Source of the DNA: an uncultured Rhizobium sp.
GTDB taxonomy: Bacteria; Pseudomonadota; Alphaproteobacteria; Rhizobiales; Rhizobiaceae
DNA: 64,000 bases
NCBI GenBank assembly: GCA_945952415.1
Contig: CAMFIF010000018.1
Location: 16,892 to 80,891, forward strand
Direction: 5' to 3'
Shown: positions 37,101 through 42,391 of the stretch, in pieces
How the letters are laid out: each line of letters opens with the position of its first letter
Numbering within the stretch: position 1 is the first letter of the stretch
Program-made: the position numbers and the translations under genes
The notes under the pieces: generated by a model
Databases searched by the model: none
Seen by the model: only the letters and a program-made list of their open reading frames with translations
What the model was told of the DNA's origin: nothing

Positions 37101-37283
37101 GGCGACCTGGATGATCATGGCGCGGAAGGTGAAATCCGGGTCCTCCTTCTGGCCCATGCGCAGGAGCCCGAGGACGCCCATGATGATGATGAGGCCGAAG
37201 AGAAAGCGAATGATGCTCTGATGCTGGATTGCCCAGCGCGACAGGTTGAAACCCGCGCCGTCATGGGTCGAATGGGTCGACAT
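34173..37283 (-). CDS. RND efflux pump, inner-membrane transporter
   Basis: This 1036-residue proton-driven efflux transporter has twelve helices and two large periplasmic loops. The proton-relay aspartates are visible in LGLLVDDAMIVVELMERKL (helix 4). The helix-10 lysine of AcrB is an arginine here (GIIIRNSIILVDQ), as in a known RND subgroup. The full family length is kept. It forms an operon with the adaptor (50-bp gap) and TetR gene upstream. No outer-membrane factor gene is present, so it must borrow one. Substrates are unknown. Confidence 0.92.
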   Translation of the reverse strand: MSTHSTHDGAGFNLSRWAIQHQSIIRFLFGLIIIMGVLGLLRMGQKEDPDFTFRAMIIQVAWPGASIEEMQDQVVNKIERKLQETPHLDYVKSFARAGSAIITINIAGNTNAAEVKDAFYQVRKKVGDIRSELPSGLYGPYFNDEFGDTYITLHALSGEGFSYPELKQFAIKARDMLLSTPGVEKAVILGDQPQKIFIDVSTKALAERGLTIRDIQTALGGQNDMDPAGTVTTQERSVRISVDGGVTSVEDIKQLRLRSGSQVFRLGDIALVKEGFEDPPARKFRFNGADSVEIGVVMAKGFKVTDVGKAVEATYERFRETLPVGVSIGQISNQPEVVREAMAEFGQALIEALVIVLVVSLLSIGWRSGMVIAITIPLVLAATFAVMDQMGIELQRISLGALIIALGLLVDDAMIVVELMERKLEEGLPKLEAASFAYTSTSFPMLTGTLITTAGFIPVGFAASTAGEYVSSLFYVVGIALVCSWIVAVLFTPWLGYMILKHRPHQEGEERDIFGSPFYRRLRATVGWAVRHRVVVLMLTLVVFATSLYGFRFIPQNFFPQSSRPEILVDMWLPEGTAIGEVERQAKALEAQILDDQDKTFVATFIGEGAPRFFLPLDQQLRNPNFAQLLVMAKDVESRERLILKLRSILAKDFPAVRSKVDRLFLGPPVGWPVQMRVSGPDRAEVRRIASEVEAVYRKNPLLSAIHDDWLEQVPAMRLVIDQDRARALGVSSQRVRQMLQAAMSGAPLSEFRSGEETIAIVAREPEANRSLLTAVNSVYVPTDNGRFVPVSQVARVEPVLENGIEWRRDRMPTITVRGIVPDDVQSNEVALSVFDQLKPLRDSLAPGYKIEIQGGVEESATSQASIAAKVPVMLIIIVLLLMVQLQHFGKAMVVLATGPLGIIGAAAALLISGAPFGFVAILGVIALLGIIIRNSIILVDQIDQDIAAGMSKMEAIVEATVRRFRPIVLTALTAVLALIPISRGAFWGPLAYAMMGGILVATVLTILVLPAAYALFFGRGGPPPKAEAETMAMPV

Positions 37284-37333
37284 GGCACACCTAAGGAATG
37301 GGGATCGGAGGAGGGGTCTTCCGACCCTGGCGG

Positions 37334-38482
37334 TCAGATGGCGGGTTTCTGCGTCTGGGTGGCGGCCAGCGTTTCGCCGAAGCCTTCGGGCAGCCGTACC
37401 TTCAGCTTGTCGGTCATGAACTGGGTGCCGGCAGCCACCACGATATCACCCCGGTTCAGGCCCTTGTCGATGGCAACGCCCTCGGGCGTGAAGGCGCCGG
37501 TGGTCACGTCCCGTGCAGTGACGGTGGCGCTCGCGGCATCCACCACCCAGACCACGGTGCGGCCATCGGTTTTCGCAAGCGCCGACAGCGGCAGGTTGAC
37601 CACCGGTGTTGCGCTCTTGCGGGCGGCCTCGATCGTCGCGGTCATGCCGAGCCGGATCTCGGGATTGTCCGAAAGGGCAACACGGACGGCAAAGGTGCGC
37701 GACAGCGGATCGGCGCTGGCGGCGATCTCGCGCACCTTGCCCTTCATCTTCAGGGAAGGATCGGCCCAGAAGCCGGCACTTACCTCTTCGCCCACGCTGA
37801 AGGCGGAAATATCGGTTTCAGGCACGGAAATCTGCACTTCCTTCTCGTCATCGGCAGCGACGACGACGGCGACATTGCCGGCCCCGATCACCTGGCCGGC
37901 ATCGGCCTGGACCTGGGTGACGACGCCGTCGCGGTTGGCGACGAGGTCCGTATAGGCGAGCTGGTTCGTGACTTCGTTCACCGCTGCCTCGGCCGAGGTG
38001 AGGGCCGAGCGGGCCTGATCGAGCGTCAGCTTGCGCTGTTCGAGAAGCGCCAGAGGAATGGTGCGCTGGTTGAACAGCTGGTCGGCGCGCTTCCAGGCGG
38101 CTTCCGCGGTATCGAACTGCTGGCGGGCGGCATCGAGATTGGCCTTGGCGCGGTTTTCCGAAAGGGCGATGTCGGCGCGGTCAAGGCGCATCAGCACGTC
38201 GCCCTTCTTCACCCGGTCGCCGATATCCACCCGGCGCTCGACGATCTTGCCATTGATCCTGAAGCCGAGATTCATCTCGGTCCGGGCCTTGACCGAGCCG
38301 GAATAGACAAGGGTTGCGGCCACTTCGGAAGGCTCCACCTTGATGACTTTCACGGGGCGGATTTCCTTCGCCACCTCGGTCTTTTCCTCGGAACAGGCGG
38401 TGAGGGCCGCGCCGGAAAGGGCAAGGGCGGCAAGAAGGGCGGCGGTCTTGAGCGTGCGGCCAAAGGCGGTGGGCTGCATCAT
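37334..38482 (-). CDS. RND efflux periplasmic adaptor lipoprotein
   Basis: This 382-residue membrane-fusion protein has a lipobox LTAC near residue 30. A split lipoyl domain (FRINGKIVERRVDIGDRVKK and VANRDGVVTQVQADAGQ) brackets a helical hairpin, followed by beta-barrel and membrane-proximal domains. It links the inner-membrane pump to an outer-membrane channel. It lies between the TetR gene (18 bp) and the pump gene. Confidence 0.92.
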   Translation of the reverse strand: MMQPTAFGRTLKTAALLAALALSGAALTACSEEKTEVAKEIRPVKVIKVEPSEVAATLVYSGSVKARTEMNLGFRINGKIVERRVDIGDRVKKGDVLMRLDRADIALSENRAKANLDAARQQFDTAEAAWKRADQLFNQRTIPLALLEQRKLTLDQARSALTSAEAAVNEVTNQLAYTDLVANRDGVVTQVQADAGQVIGAGNVAVVVAADDEKEVQISVPETDISAFSVGEEVSAGFWADPSLKMKGKVREIAASADPLSRTFAVRVALSDNPEIRLGMTATIEAARKSATPVVNLPLSALAKTDGRTVVWVVDAASATVTARDVTTGAFTPEGVAIDKGLNRGDIVVAAGTQFMTDKLKVRLPEGFGETLAATQTQKPAI

Positions 38483-38500
38483 TTTTCGGGGTCCTTGTCT

Positions 38501-39133
38501 TTATTCCGCAGCGGCAGAGGCTGAAGCGGCAGGTGCAGTCTTGAGGGCGCGCAGCAGGAAATCGGCAGTCTGTTCCGGCGTGGCGCGGTTGTTGCGGGGC
38601 GGGCATTGGGAAACGCATTGCGGGTGGACGAGCGCGGTCATGCCCGCGCCAAAGCACTTGGCGGAAACGGCACTGTCCTGCGGAGGAAATTCGCCGCTCC
38701 TGATGCCATCCTCGATGATCGACTGGATGATGCGGCACTGGCCGTCGATGTAGTTCTCGACCACGCCCCACTGGTTCTCTATGGCGATGACCACCATTTC
38801 ATGCACCTTTTCCGCATCGAGGAAGGTTTCCACGGTGCGGCGGTGCATGTCGATCACGAAGCGGTGCAGGCGCTCCGAGGCGGGAAGGGGAAGGGCGGCA
38901 ATCGAACGGGCAAGCGCCTCGTTCTGGCCGAGCATGCGCCGGGCCAGCGCCTCGTGAATATCGGTCTTGGAGCGGAAGAAGCGGTAGATGTTGGCGGGCG
39001 ACATGCCCAGTTCTCGGGCAATATCGGCCACGTTGGTCTTGGAGTAGCCATAGATCCTGAAGAGCTTTTCAGCGGCTTCCAGGATCCGGCGGACATTCTC
39101 CTCATGGGCGGCATCGGCGGAGGCGGCTTGCAT
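38501..39133 (-). CDS. TetR-family repressor of the efflux operon
   Basis: This 210-residue regulator has the helix-turn-helix NVADIARELGMSPANIYRFF near residue 34 and a ligand-binding C-terminal domain. It is the first gene of the efflux operon. AGGA precedes the ATG at 39133. A longer frame starting at 39187 would run across a perfect palindrome, which argues for the shorter start and places that palindrome 25-46 bp upstream as the operator. Repression of its own operon with relief by a pump substrate is the usual mode for this arrangement. Confidence 0.9.
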   Translation of the reverse strand: MQAASADAAHEENVRRILEAAEKLFRIYGYSKTNVADIARELGMSPANIYRFFRSKTDIHEALARRMLGQNEALARSIAALPLPASERLHRFVIDMHRRTVETFLDAEKVHEMVVIAIENQWGVVENYIDGQCRIIQSIIEDGIRSGEFPPQDSAVSAKCFGAGMTALVHPQCVSQCPPRNNRATPEQTADFLLRALKTAPAASASAAAE

Positions 39134-39157
39134 GGCAACGTCCTGAAATTTGACTAG

Positions 39158-39179
39158 TGACGAATTACATAATTCGTCA
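39158..39179. promoter_or_regulatory. Perfect palindromic TetR operator
   Basis: TGACGAATTA and TAATTCGTCA are exact inverted repeats with a 2-bp spacer. The 22-bp size is typical of TetR-family operators, and the site lies directly before the TetR gene. Confidence 0.8.
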
Positions 39180-39255
39180 GCGATCAAAAATCAAGCGGCG
39201 CGCGCCCTTTATGGCGAGGCACCGTGAAATTCCCGTAAGAGCGGCTTTAAAACAA

Positions 39256-39280
39256 AAAGCCCGGCAGCGCGCCGGGCTTT
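39256..39280. terminator. Bidirectional terminator downstream of the DUF3309 gene
   Basis: AAAGCCCGGC and GCCGGGCTTT form a 10-bp stem with a five-base loop and have A/T runs on both sides. It lies 21 bp beyond the DUF3309 stop. Confidence 0.82.
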
Positions 39281-39301
39281 CTGGGGAAGCGGCGCCTGGC
39301 C

Positions 39302-39460
39302 TTATATGCGTCCCATCAGCATCAGCACGATGACGATGACCAGAACCAGACCCAGGCCGGAGCTCGGATAATAGCCCCAGGCGGTGCTGTGCGGCCAGAC
39401 CGGCAGGGCGCCGATGAGGACGAGAATGAGAATGATGATCAGAATGGTACCGACACTCAT
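39302..39460 (-). CDS. DUF3309-family small membrane protein
   Basis: This 52-residue protein starts MSVGTILIIILILVLIGALP, has a central WPHSTAWGYYPSSG loop and a second hydrophobic segment ending MLMGRI, so two membrane helices are expected. This is the DUF3309 pattern, common in Rhizobiales, of unknown function. AGGAGA lies five bases before the ATG at 39460. A GGAAC-N19-TT element at about 39521-39546 on the same strand could be a general-stress promoter. Confidence 0.85.
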   Translation of the reverse strand: MSVGTILIIILILVLIGALPVWPHSTAWGYYPSSGLGLVLVIVIVLMLMGRI

Positions 39461-39600
39461 GATAGTCTCCTTTCCGAAGCCGCGGCGGTTTCGGTCCCCG
39501 CGCCGGGCTATGGGATGAAAAAGGCGGAAGCCGCATGGTTGGTTCCGCTGCCCGCCTCAGACTTCCATCCGGAAAGCCACAGGGCGGGTGCGAGAGGATC

Positions 39601-39628
39601 GGCCCGGGGCTCCTAAAACCCCCGGGCC
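39601..39628 (-). terminator. Hairpin after the CsbD gene
   Basis: GGCCCGGGG and CCCCGGGCC form a 9-bp stem with a ten-base loop starting 12 bp past the CsbD stop. The T-run is poor. Confidence 0.6.
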
Positions 39629-39639
39629 GGCCATGGCAC

Positions 39640-39810
39640 TTAGTCGCGCGCTGCGTCCTTCAGGCTGCCGACGGCGTTCTGCACCTTGCCCTTGGCCTGC
39701 TGCATCTTGCCGTCTGCCTGGAGCTTGGCATCGCCCAGCACTTCGCCGGCTGCTTCCTTGACGGAACCGGCGGCCTGGTTTGCGGCACCCTTGATACGAT
39801 CCTTGTCCAT
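39640..39810 (-). CDS. CsbD-family stress protein
   Basis: This 56-residue hydrophilic protein starts MDKDRIKGAANQAAGSVKEA and repeats KGAAxxxxG-like helical units, the CsbD pattern. CsbD-like proteins are general-stress markers in many bacteria, but their biochemical role is unknown. AGGAGA lies six bases before the ATG at 39810. The gene sits between DUF3309 and the stress-type response regulator, all on the minus strand. Confidence 0.9.
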   Translation of the reverse strand: MDKDRIKGAANQAAGSVKEAAGEVLGDAKLQADGKMQQAKGKVQNAVGSLKDAARD

Positions 39811-39954
39811 GGTGATCTCCTTTCCTGTCGTTGATGGTCCCTTGAGGGAAAGAGGGACCGGTCTTCACTGAGGAGAAGGCGGTGGCGAGCCAAGCCCGCC
39901 GTCCTTGCTCGGTAGGCAGGTAGGGTGGCCATGGTTCGCTCACAGGATCGGAAA

Positions 39955-41337
39955 CTACTCAATTTCGAGTGTGGGAAGCGCTAGGATCAGACGCGCCAGT
40001 TGCGGCAGCGAGCGCGAACCGGTGCGTCGCATGATGGCGGCGCGGTGGTTTTCCACCGTGCGCTGGCTGATGCCGAGATCGGCGGCAATGTTCTTGCTGG
40101 GATGGCCGTCGAGAACCATGGTCATGATCTGCCGCTGGCGGCGGGTAAGGCCCTTCAGCGCCTGCATGGCTTTCTCCCGGTTGAGGTGATCGGCATCGGC
40201 ACTGCGGGCCCGGGCGAGCGCCGACCGGACGCAGGCAATCAGCGCGGGCGCGGTGACCGGTTTCTCCAGAAAGTCGCTTGCTCCCATCTTCATCGCGCTC
40301 ACCGCCATCTGCACGTCACTGCTGCCGGTCATGACGATGGTGGGGATGGGATGGCCGCGGCGACCCATTTCCTGCAGAAGGTCGAGCCCGCTCATGCCGG
40401 GCAGATAGGCATCGACCAGGAGGCAGCCCTGGGTCTCGCCCGCATAGTCTTCAAGAAACTGTTCGCAATGTCCGTAGTCGCGCACCAGGCTGCCTTCCGC
40501 TTCCAGAACCTCGCGCACCGCCTCCCGGATCGCCGCATCGTCATCGATGACATGGACGAGGGGAATGCCGCCCTCGGGGGCGATCGGGCCCTCTTCAACT
40601 CCATCCTCCGGCTGAAGGAGAAGCGACCTTTGCCCCGCCGGCGGCGGGGCGGCGAGGATGGCGTTCAGCTGGGCGAGGGTTTCGCCCATGCGCTCGACGA
40701 TGGCCAGCTGCCGGGGATCCTCAATCTGGCGCTTCAGCAGGCTGTGCAGGAGAACGAGCGTTTGCAGCGGCTGTCGCACCTCATGGGCAAGGGTGGTGGG
40801 ACGGATTGCCGGAACGGGCGCGGAAGGCGCAGCCGGCGGGCGGCCTGGCAGGCCCTCTTCCCGCAGGCGCGCGGCCTCGATCACCCGCCCGCCCTCGGCC
40901 CTGAAGGCCGTGAGGCAGGCTTCACAAGGCTCCGAACCCTCCGTCGGCATGACCAGCACCGTCTCGCCGGCCCGGGAGCCGAGCGAGGCAAGGAGCCGTT
41001 CCAGCCGCGCGCCCGGCGTCGTCTGAGCGGGCGGACGCAGTTCCAGCCGTCCCCGGTCGATGACAAATTGTCGGCCGACGGGGAGTACAAGCAGACTTCC
41101 GGGATCGAGCGGCGAGCCGTGGGTGGCGAGGGTCAGCGCCAGCCCTTCGCCGAGACTTTCCGGCAGCTGGCCAAAATCCTCCGCCGTTTCCGGCACGAAG
41201 ATCAGGCATGGCAGCGGGTGGTCGCCCCTAGGGGCGAGCAGGATGGACACACGTTCGGGCAGATCCGCGTGGTCCGGGCCACGCAACGGCATGATGACGA
41301 GCGGGCCCGCGGCAGGAACCCTTCTTAAGGTGGGCAT
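39955..41337 (-). CDS. Hybrid response regulator: degenerate CheB-like, HisKA-like, receiver, LuxR helix-turn-helix
   Basis: This is a 460-residue multi-domain protein. Residues about 27-105 resemble the middle of a CheB methylesterase domain (ATHGSPLDPGSLLVLPVGRQ), without its catalytic serine and histidine. Residues about 182-228 look like a kinase dimerisation helix pair with His185 in AHEVRQPLQTL, but no ATP-binding kinase domain follows. Residues 258-375 are a receiver with phospho-acceptor Asp309, Thr337 and Lys359. Residues 393-452 are a FixJ/NarL DNA-binding domain (RQRQIMTMVLDGHPSKNIAA, then QRTVENHRAAIMRR). A consensus general-stress promoter lies upstream. The cognate kinase and targets are unknown. 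Confidence 0.82.
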   Translation of the reverse strand: MPTLRRVPAAGPLVIMPLRGPDHADLPERVSILLAPRGDHPLPCLIFVPETAEDFGQLPESLGEGLALTLATHGSPLDPGSLLVLPVGRQFVIDRGRLELRPPAQTTPGARLERLLASLGSRAGETVLVMPTEGSEPCEACLTAFRAEGGRVIEAARLREEGLPGRPPAAPSAPVPAIRPTTLAHEVRQPLQTLVLLHSLLKRQIEDPRQLAIVERMGETLAQLNAILAAPPPAGQRSLLLQPEDGVEEGPIAPEGGIPLVHVIDDDAAIREAVREVLEAEGSLVRDYGHCEQFLEDYAGETQGCLLVDAYLPGMSGLDLLQEMGRRGHPIPTIVMTGSSDVQMAVSAMKMGASDFLEKPVTAPALIACVRSALARARSADADHLNREKAMQALKGLTRRQRQIMTMVLDGHPSKNIAADLGISQRTVENHRAAIMRRTGSRSLPQLARLILALPTLEIE

Positions 41338-41402
41338 GGCTGTGTCCCGTTACAGCTTGGCACTCGATTTCAAGGCGGATCGCCTCTGCAATCCGCCTCT
41401 GA

Positions 41403-41427
41403 AACGCAGCGAAGCGGAATGCGTTCC
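41403..41427 (-). promoter_or_regulatory. EcfG (RpoE2)-type general-stress promoter
   Basis: On the minus strand GGAAC (41427-41423) is followed by 16 bp and then CGTT (41406-41403). This is the alphaproteobacterial EcfG consensus with canonical spacing. It lies 66 bp before the start codon of the hybrid regulator. The 301-bp gap 41338-41638 also holds a weaker CGAAC-N19-TT on the plus strand (41524-41549) before the YqjD-like gene. Confidence 0.7.
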
Positions 41428-41638
41428 CGCTCCTGCACAAAAAAATGCGTACAAACCCTCACTTGAAGCGAAGCCTGCCAGGGCTACGAAGGGGGATAGG
41501 CCGGGATCGCCTTGAGTAAATTCCGAACCTGCCAGCGGCCGGGGTCATTCCTAAATGGCTTGATGGAAGGGCCGAGCCTGCCCTTTCTGGAATGCCGCGC
41601 GGATCGCGGCGCAAGCCCTTTATCGGAGTATCACGACC

Positions 41639-41926
41639 ATGGCCAATTCTTCCAGCGATGACATCGCCGCCCTGCGTGAAGACCTGAACAGCCTGAGGCA
41701 GGATCTTTCGAGCCTGATTTCCAACCTGAAGACGGATGCGGCCAAGAACATGTCGCGGGGAGCAAGCCAGCTCGACGAGAACATGCAGGCCTTTTACCGC
41801 TCCGCGCTGAATAGCGGCGAGGAACAGGCACGCCAGCTTTCGAAGAAGATCGAGGATCATCCGCTGCTCGCCATCATGCTGGTGCTGGGTGCGGGTTATC
41901 TCGGCGGCCGCATGCTGAGCCGCTGA
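41639..41926 (+). CDS. DUF883 / YqjD-ElaB-like membrane-anchored protein
   Basis: This 95-residue protein has a long amphipathic, probably coiled-coil N-terminal part (DIAALREDLNSLRQDLSSL) and a single C-terminal membrane helix ending in LGGRMLSR. This is the layout of E. coli YqjD and ElaB, stationary-phase proteins that tether ribosomes to the membrane. The gene precedes a YqjE-like gene by eight bases, the same order as yqjD-yqjE in E. coli. Confidence 0.85.
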   Translation: MANSSSDDIAALREDLNSLRQDLSSLISNLKTDAAKNMSRGASQLDENMQAFYRSALNSGEEQARQLSKKIEDHPLLAIMLVLGAGYLGGRMLSR

Positions 41927-41934
41927 GGCCAGCC

Positions 41935-42318
41935 ATGCGCGAAATGCTTCGCCTGCTCGTTCGCCTGGCGGACAGCCAGATGGCGCAGGAACGGCCAAGC
42001 CTCGTCACCCGTGCCCTGTGCGGGCTGGTGGCGGGCCTGTTTCTGCTCGCCGCCTTCAGTCTGGCACTCGTATCGTTCTGGATCTACCTCCTGCCCGAGG
42101 TCGGGCCGGTCGGGGCACCGCTGATCATTGCCGGGCTGCTATTTCTGGTCGGGCTTCTCTTTCTTCTTCTTGCGCGTCGCAGGCCGATGCTGGTGGTTGC
42201 CGATCCGGCAGCGGACCCGCGCTATGCCTCCTCCGCCGCCAGTCCCCTTGCGGCCAACAAGAGTGCTCTCCTTCTCGCCCTCTTCACCGCCGCCTTCCAG
42301 AGCGGCGCGCGTCGGTAA
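41935..42318 (+). CDS. YqjE-like phage-holin-superfamily membrane protein
   Basis: This 127-residue protein has two strong membrane segments (about residues 30-53 and 60-80), each followed by basic residues, and a small C-terminal tail. It matches YqjE (holin family 6, DUF1469) in size and topology. The name comes from the superfamily; no lysis role is implied. It follows the YqjD-like gene and probably shares its transcript. Function unknown. Confidence 0.8.
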   Translation: MREMLRLLVRLADSQMAQERPSLVTRALCGLVAGLFLLAAFSLALVSFWIYLLPEVGPVGAPLIIAGLLFLVGLLFLLLARRRPMLVVADPAADPRYASSAASPLAANKSALLLALFTAAFQSGARR

Positions 42319-42340
42319 CCCAACCGCTTCGGAAATGGAA

Positions 42341-42366
42341 AAAGCCCGGTCTTCGGACCGGGCTTT
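42341..42366. terminator. Bidirectional terminator between convergent genes
   Basis: AAAGCCCGGTC and GACCGGGCTTT form an 11-bp stem closed by a UUCG-type tetraloop, with A and T runs on the two sides. It lies between the YqjE-like gene and the converging fusion gene. Confidence 0.9.
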
Positions 42367-42391
42367 TCTGTGTCTGGCTTCGCCTTGCGGA

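Noticed and set aside
41935..42318. Holin-family protein as a sign of a prophage
   Set aside because: Only the superfamily name suggests a phage. It pairs with a YqjD-like gene and no phage gene is near.
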